A DNA stretch of 64,000 nucleotides from the NCBI RefSeq assembly GCF_000599885.1, contig NZ_JFGT01000006.1, forward strand, positions 372,001 to 436,000. Reading direction: 5' to 3'. The translations under genes were made by a program, and so were the position numbers. Below are positions 46,875 through 55,031 of the stretch, in pieces (the stretch's first letter is position 1; every line of letters begins with the position of its first letter). The stretch comes from Pantoea sp. IMH (GTDB lineage Bacteria; Pseudomonadota; Gammaproteobacteria; Enterobacterales; Enterobacteriaceae). The notes below the pieces were generated by a model. The model saw only the letters and a program-made list of their open reading frames with translations. It made no database searches and was not told the origin of the DNA.

Positions 46875-47825
46875 CTAGTTAACGGTGCGCCAGGCGCCAA
46901 TAGCCGGATCGGCCAGGTCTGCATGCAGGTCATCCACCAGCAGCACGTTTATTCTGATTTCAGGTGCCACGATCCCGCTCCAGGCTTTGCGAAGGGCGTC
47001 GACGCGCGTTTTTAACGCGCTGGCATCTGCCGCCTGGCTGCGGTCCATTTTCACCAGCAGCGTGCCTTCAAAAGACCAGACGTGCAGCGTCGGGTTAAAG
47101 GGCAGCACCAGCCAGCTATCCGGCGCGCCCTGCATGGCGGCCACCAGGCGCTGATTATTGGCCGCGACGACGTCAAGCGTGCCGGAGGCAGGATGAACGT
47201 TACGCAACGGGAATCCCTGATAAAACTGCACCGGAATAAGCTGCTCTTTGCCTTCACGCGAAAGCGTCAGCTCACTTTTGCCCTCAAGCCAGCCTTCCGT
47301 TGAGCAGGTCAGGGTTTTGGCTTCAGGAATGAACAGCGACTGACCGTTTTCGTCCCACCAGGTGCGGAAGTGGCAGCCTTCCGGCAGATCGAAATGGTGA
47401 AGCGGCTGGCTGTTGGCGGGCTGGGAGATATCGAGCGGGGCGGCGTTACTCGCCGTGGCGGTCGCGGTGGCATCGGCCAGCACAATAGGCCGCCAGTCCT
47501 GCTCTTTGGAGGCCGTACCCGTGGCAAGCACCATCCCCTGGTCGTTAGTCATCTGCCACGGCAGCTCTGTCAGCTTACCGCACTGGTTTTGCAGCAAATT
47601 ACCGACGCGGGGCAGAAAGGTATTCAGCACGCTGGATTCTTTGCTCTTGCCGGAAAGAATGCGCAGATGGATCGCCTCCTGACACCAGTCGCGGGGCGCT
47701 TTACTGGCCACGTTATCAATAAAAACTTCCAGCGCCAGGCTGGGAGAGTAAACCACGCGATAATCTTCCGCCCGGACGGCGGAAGCAAACAGAAGAATGA
47801 CGGTGGCGGGCAACCAAAATTTCAT
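46875..47825 (-). CDS. T6SS-linked periplasmic protein of unknown function
   Basis: This 316-residue protein has a Sec signal peptide (about 1-19, cleavage after VRA). There are four cysteines in the mature part and no membrane helix or lipobox. It lies between pppA and ppkA in the phosphorylation module, with its own ribosome site AAGGA. The position suggests a periplasmic sensor or partner for the kinase's external domain; that is inference. I recognise no domain. Confidence 0.72.
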   Translation of the reverse strand: MKFWLPATVILLFASAVRAEDYRVVYSPSLALEVFIDNVASKAPRDWCQEAIHLRILSGKSKESSVLNTFLPRVGNLLQNQCGKLTELPWQMTNDQGMVLATGTASKEQDWRPIVLADATATATASNAAPLDISQPANSQPLHHFDLPEGCHFRTWWDENGQSLFIPEAKTLTCSTEGWLEGKSELTLSREGKEQLIPVQFYQGFPLRNVHPASGTLDVVAANNQRLVAAMQGAPDSWLVLPFNPTLHVWSFEGTLLVKMDRSQAADASALKTRVDALRKAWSGIVAPEIRINVLLVDDLHADLADPAIGAWRTVN

Positions 47826-47839
47826 AGCGTTCCTTGGTG

Positions 47840-48616
47840 TTAATCACGCGGCGGTAAAAAGCGGGCGGAGTCCGCCATGGACTGAAAGAGCGTGGCGTCC
47901 TGAGGCGAGCCAACCCAGACAGCCACCGCACTCAGGTTATCTTTTTTCTCGCTGCGGTTAATGGCTTTTTGCATCAGCGCCAGCCACTCCTGCGGCGAGT
48001 TAACCATGCGCAGCGCCTGCTCCATCTCCTCAGGCGTCAGGCTGCACCAGAAACCGTCGGTGCAGACCAGAAAAGCATCGCCATCTTCCAGCGGTACCAG
48101 CTCACTGGTACTGACCGGCTGAGTGCCTTCCGCGCCAAGGGCATTATAGAGTAAATTACTGTTAATTCCGGTATTTTCGTAACCCGCGTCGCGCATTTGC
48201 TGCGCCAGACTGTGATCGCGGGTCACGGCATGAATAAACCCACGACGGAAGTGATAAATGCGGCTGTCTCCCGCATGCGCCCACCAGGCAAGCTGACTGA
48301 CCCGATCGATAAACAGGGCGGCGAGCGTGGTGCTCATACGTTTAAAATTTGGCTGACTTTTCTGCGCATTAAGGATGGCCTCTTCGGCGAGATGAACCCA
48401 GCGTCCGGTTTCATCAGGGGTGACGCGCCGATCCTCACTGAATTCCGCCAGCAGCGTATCCCGCGCCAGCTGCGCGGCGGTTTCGCCACCCTCGGTGCCT
48501 GCCACGCCGTCACAAACCACAAAACAGGCACTGTGCGTTCCCAGCAGCGCGCCGGTTTCATCCTGATTACTCTCACGAGCGCCTATCTGCGATGTCGAAG
48601 CATAGTTAATGTTCAT
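47840..48616 (-). CDS. pppA: T6SS-associated PP2C-type protein phosphatase PppA
   Basis: This 258-residue PP2C (PPM) phosphatase has metal-binding Asp residues in SNQDETG and CFVVCDGVAGTEGG, and further acidic motifs in AGDSRIYHFRRG and FLVCTDGFW. It removes phosphate from the FHA protein and so counteracts PpkA in the T6SS threonine phosphorylation pathway. ATG overlaps the fha stop by four bases. Confidence 0.92.
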   Translation of the reverse strand: MNINYASTSQIGARESNQDETGALLGTHSACFVVCDGVAGTEGGETAAQLARDTLLAEFSEDRRVTPDETGRWVHLAEEAILNAQKSQPNFKRMSTTLAALFIDRVSQLAWWAHAGDSRIYHFRRGFIHAVTRDHSLAQQMRDAGYENTGINSNLLYNALGAEGTQPVSTSELVPLEDGDAFLVCTDGFWCSLTPEEMEQALRMVNSPQEWLALMQKAINRSEKKDNLSAVAVWVGSPQDATLFQSMADSARFLPPRD

Positions 48617-49779
48617 TGTTCTTCCTGTCGGGTTTGTGAGTCTTTGTACTGATTCACTTCCATATCGTAGGCCTGCAGGAAAGCATCGCCGAACAGGGTA
48701 TGAAAATCATCTTCGATTTCACCAGACGTATTCTGGTAATGCCGGACAAAATAGTCCCATAACGCGGCTTTCTTTGAGGCGCTTAACGCAAATTTTGGCA
48801 CATTACCGTCGCGGCGGGCGTGTTCTTCCATCCGCTGCGGATTAAAAGATTGCAGCATCGCGGCGATAATTGCGCGAATACCGGCAATCATACCGAGTTG
48901 GTGCGCCTGAAGATCGACCAGCGCATCGCGAACGGCCTGTTCAGGCGGCATAAAACCGGGCATCTGACTCTGGTAAATCTGCATCAGTACGGTCTTGCCT
49001 GAAGGCAGGATCTTAAACGGATTATTCGCCTCGTTAAGGATCATGGTCATCTCTGCCTTAACGCCGCGCTTCAGGATAGAACGCGATGAGAGCAGGGCAA
49101 CCGTCCCCTGAGAAAAGAGGCTGAGCATCCGGCCAGTGGTGCGCATCTGCTCCTCGGTCAGCTGTGGCTTATCCGGATGGCTGTCCAGCCCCATTCCTTC
49201 CAGCAGCGCCGTCAGTAAACGCTGTTCATGAGGCTGCGACGCGTTGCGCTCGCCGCTGTGCGCCGGCATGTGACTGACCGGGTCGATATCCAGCCGTGGA
49301 TCGTTAGGGCGTACCTGGCGCGTCGCCGCGACGGCAGTCGGGCACGCGTCGGGATGAACAAAAAGCGGTTCCACCTCATGCAGAATGCCGAGCGGATCCT
49401 CAACTGCCGGTGAGCCATCACCGAACAGCATAAGAGGATCGATATCATCAGCAGGCGACGCCGCCACATGCGAAGGGTCGCTGACCAGAATCTGATAATC
49501 ACCAATGCCCAGGATGTCGCCATGCTGCAGCCTGACCTGGCTGCCGCGGTCGAGCGGCGTTTGATTGTGCACGACGGCGATAACGCTGCCCTGATTCGTC
49601 AGGCGACACTCGCCGCTGGGGGCAACGTGTACGACCGCCTGAAGCCGCGAGATGGCGCGTCCGGTGTCCGGTAGAACCAGATCGTTATCCAGGCTGCGCC
49701 CGATAGTACCGCCAGGCGGCGTAAAATCGCACTGGGTAACGGGGGCGTCGGTGCTGCTGTCAACAAGGGTAAATCGCAT
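48613..49779 (-). CDS. tagH: T6SS FHA-domain protein (Fha/TagH)
   Basis: This 388-residue protein has an N-terminal FHA domain (about 1-100), with GGTIGRSLDNDLVLPD and ISRLQAVVH as the phosphothreonine-binding face. A linker follows, then a T6SS-specific C-terminal domain (about 180-375, with RAIIAAMLQSFNPQRMEEH and ALWDYFVRHY). Fha is the phosphorylation switch that promotes T6SS assembly. RBS AGGA is eight bases before ATG. Coupled to pppA. Confidence 0.92.
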   Translation of the reverse strand: MRFTLVDSSTDAPVTQCDFTPPGGTIGRSLDNDLVLPDTGRAISRLQAVVHVAPSGECRLTNQGSVIAVVHNQTPLDRGSQVRLQHGDILGIGDYQILVSDPSHVAASPADDIDPLMLFGDGSPAVEDPLGILHEVEPLFVHPDACPTAVAATRQVRPNDPRLDIDPVSHMPAHSGERNASQPHEQRLLTALLEGMGLDSHPDKPQLTEEQMRTTGRMLSLFSQGTVALLSSRSILKRGVKAEMTMILNEANNPFKILPSGKTVLMQIYQSQMPGFMPPEQAVRDALVDLQAHQLGMIAGIRAIIAAMLQSFNPQRMEEHARRDGNVPKFALSASKKAALWDYFVRHYQNTSGEIEDDFHTLFGDAFLQAYDMEVNQYKDSQTRQEEQ

Positions 49780-49818
49780 GCGCTTTTCCTGAAGCCATGG
49801 CCCACAGGCCAGCTAACT

Positions 49819-50517
49819 CTATTCAAACATTGGCGGATAGAGTCCATGTCGTCCCGGCAACGCCACTGCGGCCGGGTCGAATAAAAGTGAAAACAGCTGC
49901 GCGGTCAGATTGCCGCTGTGCTTATGGCTGACCAGCGGATAACCGTCGCTCTGGTTGGTCCACCAGTAGCTGGTGTACTGCATCGGATCGAAACGGTCGG
50001 CCACTTCACGCCAGCCCAGAGAGCAGGGCAGATCCTGATAGCCAATCACATCCATAATAGCTGACTGTCCGCTATCGGGTAGCGACAGCGGCAACAGCGC
50101 ACGCAGCGACTGGGCCAGCTCATCTGGCGTCGCTGGCGTACTGACCGCCTGATGCAGCGTTTCGCCCAGCCGCAGAAACCAGTCGCCGGAAACGAAAAGC
50201 TGCGCCGGGTGCCAGTGGCTGACCGGTACGCTTTGCAGCGCGATAAGGGGCCAGGCTCTGCCCACGCGATCGCGGGAGGGCAACATGCAGCCAATTTGCA
50301 CACGCTGCACGCCAAGCGTCGCGGGCAGAGCAAAATTCCATACCGGAGCGCGACGGAACGTTTCGCTGCCGCTGTCGCTATGGTGATGCAAATGGTTCAG
50401 CCCCTGTTGAAACCAGGTTGTCCAGCTGGCGATGATAGCTTCGGGCAGCCTCGCCTGGAAAAAATCACCGGTGCCGGGCAGTTTGCCATACCATCCGAGG
50501 TCATACTTTTCTGCCAT
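49819..50517 (-). CDS. tagF: T6SS-associated protein TagF
   Basis: This 232-residue TagF (DUF2094/ImpM) is recognised by GWYGKLPGTGDFFQARLP near the N-terminus and by the middle segment IGCMLPSRDRVGRAWPL. In known systems TagF represses T6SS post-translationally through Fha. ATG 50517 has AAGG eight bases ahead; ATG 50523 would leave only two. It begins 17 bases behind the shortened tssM. Confidence 0.9.
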   Translation of the reverse strand: MAEKYDLGWYGKLPGTGDFFQARLPEAIIASWTTWFQQGLNHLHHHSDSGSETFRRAPVWNFALPATLGVQRVQIGCMLPSRDRVGRAWPLIALQSVPVSHWHPAQLFVSGDWFLRLGETLHQAVSTPATPDELAQSLRALLPLSLPDSGQSAIMDVIGYQDLPCSLGWREVADRFDPMQYTSYWWTNQSDGYPLVSHKHSGNLTAQLFSLLFDPAAVALPGRHGLYPPMFE

Positions 50518-50533
50518 CGTCATGACCTTCTAA

Positions 50534-52645
50534 TCAGTGAACAAGCACGGCGCCTGATGCGGGAATAAAGGCGGATGCCGTATCGTTATGCTGGCCCGCA
50601 TTGTCGAGATGAATGGCCAGCTTTCTCATCATCAGCGCATTATCCCGCGCAAACGGCGAGATCTGAACCTGGCGGTCAAGCAGCTGGCTGAGATGCCAGT
50701 CGAGCTGCTGAAGCTGGCGTGTCGTCACGCTGGGGGGCAGAGTGCGCTGCAGATTCTGCATCACCCAGGCGCGCAGAAATTCGCCATCATAAGAGCGCGG
50801 CTGATAGAGCATCTGATAGGCGCGTAGCGCATTACGGCTGAACTCGCTGTCCTCGCCTTTATCGCTCCGTAGCGTGGCGGTAATCTGTTTCGCCACGTTG
50901 GGCAGCAGCAAGGTTTTTAACGCATTCTGATAAATGCCCATGGCCGCGTCGCTGATCTGATCGCCCCGATAGAGGCCGCCGCGCAGGCTGAGAGGCGGGT
51001 CGTCAAGCGAGAATGCCTCGCTTTGCGGCAGCGCCACCAGGCTGTTCAGAAACGGCAGCAGATCGAGAATGGCGACGCTGTTACTGGCGGTAAGCCGTTG
51101 TGCCTGCTGTTCTATCGCCGGTAAACGTGCCGCTACCTGATCGAGATACTGCTGATTTTTATAATAGCTGGTACTCCACAAAAGCGTGGTAATTAGCAGC
51201 GTCAGGCCGAGCACGCCATAACCGATCCAGTGCAGCAGGCGATTACGGTTCTCCCAGGAACGATCGCTGCCGGCAAGGTGACTTTCGCGGAAAATCATAT
51301 CGCTCAGCAACGCGTGGATAAAGTAGCTCTGCTCCCGGTTAGCCGGTATCGGCGCGTTGCGGTTAACAGTATCCCAGCTCGCAATAGAATGGCTGACGGG
51401 CTGCGGCAGCTGAAGCTTACGGGTTAACTCGCCCATAATACGATCGAACGGCAGCCCTTCCTGCGTGCCGCTGGTAAAGAAAATGCCGCGCGGTGTCCAG
51501 GGCATCTCGCCATTCTCCGGCGAGAAGACGATATCAAGATATTCGGCGAGCAGCGGGCGCAGCGAGGCGAACTCCTGGGGAAACAGAAAACACTCCGCAC
51601 GCTGGCTCAGATCGCTCTCTTTTGCCATCCTGCCGGCCAGATCGTCCAGCAGCCGGGTACAGAGCGTGCGGAACTTCTCTTCAAACAGCGTGCTGACCGC
51701 CGCCACGCCCTGCCTGTTCGCCAGCCACGGGAAGGTAAAGCCCCAGACCCGATCGCGCTGGCTTTTATCCAGCGAAGCGAAATAGCTCATAAAGCCTTTC
51801 AGCAGATCGGTCTTGGTCACCATCACATAAACCGGAAAGTGAATGCCGGTTTGCAGATGGAGTTCTGACAGACGCTGGCGCAGCGAGGTGGCCTGAGCGA
51901 AACGCGCTTCTGCCGAGTCGCTCAGCAGATCGGCCACGCTGAGCGTCATGATCACCCCGTTAATCGGCTGGCGCGCCCGGAAACGCTTCAGCAGGGAGAT
52001 AAACGTCTGCCACTCGCTGGCGTCACGGGCGCGCTGGCTCTCCTGGAGCGTGTAGCGCCCGGCGGTATCAAGCAGCACCGCCTCGTCGGTAAACCACCAG
52101 TCACAGTGGCGCGTGCCGCCAACGCCGCGCAGCGCAGTTTTGCCAAGGGTATCGCTGAGCGGAAATTCCAGTCCTGAATTCACCAGCGCCGTCGTTTTGC
52201 CCGCGCCGGGCGCGCCGATAATCATGTACCAGGGCAGTTCATAGAGATATTGTGCGTGAAACCGTTTGAGCCAGCCTTGCTTTTTGCGGTTCTCCCGTGC
52301 GGGAAAATGCGTTTTTTTCAGCATGGCGATCGCTTCGCTGAAGCGGGAGGCCAGCATCTCTTCGGTGACGGCCTGCTCTTCCCGATCCACTTCGGGATGC
52401 TGAAGCGTGGTCAGCAGCTTACTGTTAAACCAGGCGCGATAAAGCCCCGGGATCAGCTGGAAGAAAATCCATAAAAAATAGCCGATCCCGATGGCGATCT
52501 GGCGGTTAAGCGTACTTTCCAGCCAGTGGACACCCACCAGAGAAAAATGCGGGCCGCCGATCCAGACCAGCGCGGCCAGGGCGGTAATACCGATGAAGCC
52601 GAGAAAAAGGCGGCTAAAAAGAAAAGAGAATAAAGAGGCTGCCAT
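50534..52645 (-). CDS. tssM: T6SS inner-membrane protein TssM (IcmF), C-terminally truncated
   Basis: This 703-residue protein has two N-terminal membrane helices (about 10-30 and 50-68), the cytosolic NTPase domain with Walker A GAPGAGKTT (144-152), LLDTAGRYTLQ, and TKTDLLKGF, and a third helix at about 470-490. Periplasmic sequence follows to DRQVQISPFARDNA, where the match to family memory stops, leaving about 25 unusual residues. Full-length TssM proteins have about 1,100-1,200 residues, so most of the periplasmic domain that reaches TssJ is lacking. The start overlaps the tssL stop (TGATG). It probably cannot form a normal membrane complex. Confidence 0.9.
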   Translation of the reverse strand: MAASLFSFLFSRLFLGFIGITALAALVWIGGPHFSLVGVHWLESTLNRQIAIGIGYFLWIFFQLIPGLYRAWFNSKLLTTLQHPEVDREEQAVTEEMLASRFSEAIAMLKKTHFPARENRKKQGWLKRFHAQYLYELPWYMIIGAPGAGKTTALVNSGLEFPLSDTLGKTALRGVGGTRHCDWWFTDEAVLLDTAGRYTLQESQRARDASEWQTFISLLKRFRARQPINGVIMTLSVADLLSDSAEARFAQATSLRQRLSELHLQTGIHFPVYVMVTKTDLLKGFMSYFASLDKSQRDRVWGFTFPWLANRQGVAAVSTLFEEKFRTLCTRLLDDLAGRMAKESDLSQRAECFLFPQEFASLRPLLAEYLDIVFSPENGEMPWTPRGIFFTSGTQEGLPFDRIMGELTRKLQLPQPVSHSIASWDTVNRNAPIPANREQSYFIHALLSDMIFRESHLAGSDRSWENRNRLLHWIGYGVLGLTLLITTLLWSTSYYKNQQYLDQVAARLPAIEQQAQRLTASNSVAILDLLPFLNSLVALPQSEAFSLDDPPLSLRGGLYRGDQISDAAMGIYQNALKTLLLPNVAKQITATLRSDKGEDSEFSRNALRAYQMLYQPRSYDGEFLRAWVMQNLQRTLPPSVTTRQLQQLDWHLSQLLDRQVQISPFARDNALMMRKLAIHLDNAGQHNDTASAFIPASGAVLVH

Positions 52646-53874
52646 CAGGGAGTTCCCGCGTTGCTGTTGCTGCCTGGCTGGATGTCAGGGGAAGGTAATA
52701 AGGTGATTTCCACCCGCCGGTTCTGGGCACGGTTCTCGTTGCTGTCATTCGGCAACAGGGGATTGCTGTCGCCGCGACCTTCTCCCCGCACCTGATGCCC
52801 CGGCTGCACCATCTGCTGCCTGAACAGCGAGGCGATCTCTTCAGCCTGAGCCAGAGAATACTCATAATTAGACGGAAAATGGTGGGAGCGAACGCGCTGA
52901 TTATCCGTATAGACGCTGATCGTAATAGTGCCTTTAATCGTATCCATCGCAGCGGCGATGCGGGTAATAATCGCCTGGCCCTGCGTGGTAAGTTCGGTGC
53001 GGGCAGGTGCGAACAGCCGATCGGTCGCCACGATGACTTTACTGCCGTTGGTGCCATCAGCAACGTCAAGCTGGCGGGCGACAATCATATCATCCAGCCG
53101 CGTACGCAGATCCAGCAGCGCCTGACTGGCACTGCTGCGGTTATCGTTCCCGCCCTGAGGGAGTGGCGTTTCCCAGATAGCGCGCAGAACCGGCTCCGCC
53201 GCGTTGCCCAGCCGCCAGTTCAGGCCGGAATAGATCAGGCAGGCGATAAAGGCGGTGATGCTGATACAGACCCACAGCGGCACCGGTGGCCGCCAGAGCG
53301 TATTTTGTCCGGACGGGAGGAGAGGTTCCGGCATCGCTGGCTGCGTCTGCGCACCGCGCGTATCGCTGATCAGCTGAGCCAGACGGCTACGCACCGCATC
53401 GCGCTGGAGGCGGCCCTGTTCGACGCCGCGATAGCGGCCTTCGTAGCCCAGCAGCAGGCAGTAATGGATCACTTCCAGCAGCCAGAGGTGCTGCGCAGGC
53501 GTATGGGAGATGCGTGACAGCAGCTGGAAAACTTTTTCGCCGCCCCAGATTTCATTATGAAAGGTGACCAGCAGCCCGTTGCCTGACCAGATACCGCGTG
53601 AACCCCAGGGGGTCTGAGCGGCGGCTTCATCCAGCACGCTGCAAAGACAGTAGCGCGCGCCAATAATCATATCGAATGGAAGGCCCGCCTGTTTGCTGCG
53701 CATTTCAAACTGACGTATCTCATCGACCAGTTGCTGACGCAGACCGGCGGGATCGTCATGAGTCGCCGCCAGGCGGATCTGCACAATTGCATTCAGCAAC
53801 GGCGCTGCGGCGGCAAGTAATGGATTGTCTTGGCTGACCGGGAGCGGTAAGTCAGCGGCATATTCCTGAGTCAT
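52645..53874 (-). CDS. tssL: T6SS TssL (DotU/IcmH) with C-terminal OmpA-like domain
   Basis: This 409-residue protein has a cytosolic DotU domain (about 10-190, NPLLAAAAPLLN start; CLCSVLDEAAAQTPWG; LLLGYEGRYRG) and one membrane helix (about 205-228). A periplasmic OmpA-type peptidoglycan-binding domain (about 270-400) ends ENRAQNRRVEITLLP. It anchors the T6SS membrane complex to the cell wall. I place the start at ATG 53874; the GTG at 53904 is possible. Intact. Confidence 0.9.
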   Translation of the reverse strand: MTQEYAADLPLPVSQDNPLLAAAAPLLNAIVQIRLAATHDDPAGLRQQLVDEIRQFEMRSKQAGLPFDMIIGARYCLCSVLDEAAAQTPWGSRGIWSGNGLLVTFHNEIWGGEKVFQLLSRISHTPAQHLWLLEVIHYCLLLGYEGRYRGVEQGRLQRDAVRSRLAQLISDTRGAQTQPAMPEPLLPSGQNTLWRPPVPLWVCISITAFIACLIYSGLNWRLGNAAEPVLRAIWETPLPQGGNDNRSSASQALLDLRTRLDDMIVARQLDVADGTNGSKVIVATDRLFAPARTELTTQGQAIITRIAAAMDTIKGTITISVYTDNQRVRSHHFPSNYEYSLAQAEEIASLFRQQMVQPGHQVRGEGRGDSNPLLPNDSNENRAQNRRVEITLLPSPDIQPGSNSNAGTP

Positions 53875-54070
53875 CTGGGTTTTACGGTCTCTGCTGGATG
53901 GCACCGGTCAGGCATTGAGGCTGACCGTCCTGTCGGATGCCAGGAGATCGCCATCCCTGGCGTATCTTTAGTCCGGATTGCAGTAGGTTACTGTTCCTCA
54001 GCGCCACAAGCTGGGCCGCCGGTAAGTAACACTGTCCCGTCTGCAACCCTCTGATTGAGGGTAGAGGCGA

Positions 54071-54583
54071 TTATTCCAGAATCCAGGTTGCGTTATCGTT
54101 ATTGCGACAGGCTTTGCTTTTCCCGCCGACATCCACGCAAACCTTGGTGGCGCTCTTACGCGGTTTTGGCCGGTCGCTCTTCAGCGTGGCGTCATACAGA
54201 TCGCTTTTCACGCCCGCCTTAAAAGGCACATAACCGATTAACTGGAGCTGCTCCTCATCGGCGATCGCCAGCCAGTGTCCTTCGACCTGGCCCAGCACGT
54301 TGAAAGGCTTACCGCTTTCCAGATATCGCACCACTTTGCCGCTAAAATCGGGGCGGGTCATCACTGAAGCCCCGTAAAGCGCCCGGTAGGTCTCGTTTAC
54401 CGGCGTGAAAGAACCTGGTGGCTGTACCGCATAGCGGTGGGTCAGCGTCACGCCATCGACTTCACTGGTGACAACCGTATCATCGGTCACAGGAGGAGGA
54501 GGCGCTTTACAACCGGCCAGGGTCAGGGCTGCCAGCAGGGTTAACGCGATGCTTATTTTCACAGGGGTCCTCGTGCATTTCAT
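54071..54583 (-). CDS. SH3-like lipoprotein at the head of the T6SS remnant
   Basis: This 170-residue lipoprotein has signal peptide and lipobox LAGC (Cys at about 24) and a Pro-rich start (APPPPV). A segment resembles a bacterial SH3 domain (VMTRPDFSGKVVRYLESGKPFNVLGQVEGHWLAIA). The start is ATG 54583 with AGG upstream; the open frame to 54631 has no better site. It is probably the first gene of the T6SS minus-strand unit, but about 170 bases separate it from tssL. It is not a typical TssJ by sequence that I can see; a cell-wall-binding role is inferred. Confidence 0.7.
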   Translation of the reverse strand: MKCTRTPVKISIALTLLAALTLAGCKAPPPPVTDDTVVTSEVDGVTLTHRYAVQPPGSFTPVNETYRALYGASVMTRPDFSGKVVRYLESGKPFNVLGQVEGHWLAIADEEQLQLIGYVPFKAGVKSDLYDATLKSDRPKPRKSATKVCVDVGGKSKACRNNDNATWILE

Positions 54584-54750
54584 CAGTGAGCCTAATAGTC
54601 CACAAGCGAAACACCACCTAATCGTTCCCAAAAACGGCCGACGGCGGACGATGAAGGGATAAAAATTATGCGGGTTTACAGAAAGATAAAATCGTTAACA
54701 GTCTACCTTACACATTTGAGATTGGGAACCATTGCATAAGGGGAGATGAC

Positions 54751-54855
54751 ATGATATCAGTCGGCTCGCGCCTGTTACAGAGTCCCATAAAGGTGCCAGC
54801 GGAAAAAAATCAGAAAGAACAACAGGCTGCCTCAATGACGCTGTCACGCTTTTAA
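54751..54855 (+). CDS. Possible 34-residue peptide with a strong ribosome site
   Basis: ATG 54751 is preceded by a strong Shine-Dalgarno (AAGGGGAGATGAC, AGGGGAG six bases away). The frame codes MISVGSRLLQSPIKVPAEKN and 14 further residues before TAA. Codon quality cannot be judged at this length, and no family is known to me. It could be a leader peptide or chance. Confidence 0.35.
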   Translation: MISVGSRLLQSPIKVPAEKNQKEQQAASMTLSRF

Positions 54856-54979
54856 GATTTTTTCGGTGACAGGAAGGCGTTTTACAGGAAATTATAATCA
54901 CAAGCCAGATTAACGAATCCCGTAACGTGAGAAAATTTTCCCCGCTCTCCACTTCTCACCCTGATTTCCCCCACCATTC

Positions 54980-54995
54980 AGGCATGGCTTTTGCT
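54980..54995 (+). promoter_or_regulatory. nasR: Candidate sigma-54 promoter of nasR
   Basis: AGGCATGGCTTTTGCT aligns with the sigma-54 consensus TGGCACG-N4-TTGCW at ten of twelve fixed positions, with the -24 GG and -12 GC properly spaced. It lies 36 bases before nasR. It fits nitrogen (NtrC) control of nitrate assimilation. Confidence 0.65.
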
Positions 54996-55031
54996 TAATA
55001 CCAGCATCGACAAACGTCTGGAGATGCGGTT

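Larger units (their letters stand above)
54584..55031. other. Divergent region between T6SS remnant and nasR
   Basis: This 448-base stretch contains the small plus-strand frame at 54751-54855 and the nasR sigma-54 promoter (both listed). Nothing else was recognised. It marks the junction between the T6SS locus and the nitrate locus. Confidence 0.55.

Noticed and set aside
52795..53517. 240-codon plus-strand frame inside tssL
   Set aside because: Antisense to the intact tssL; no supporting feature.
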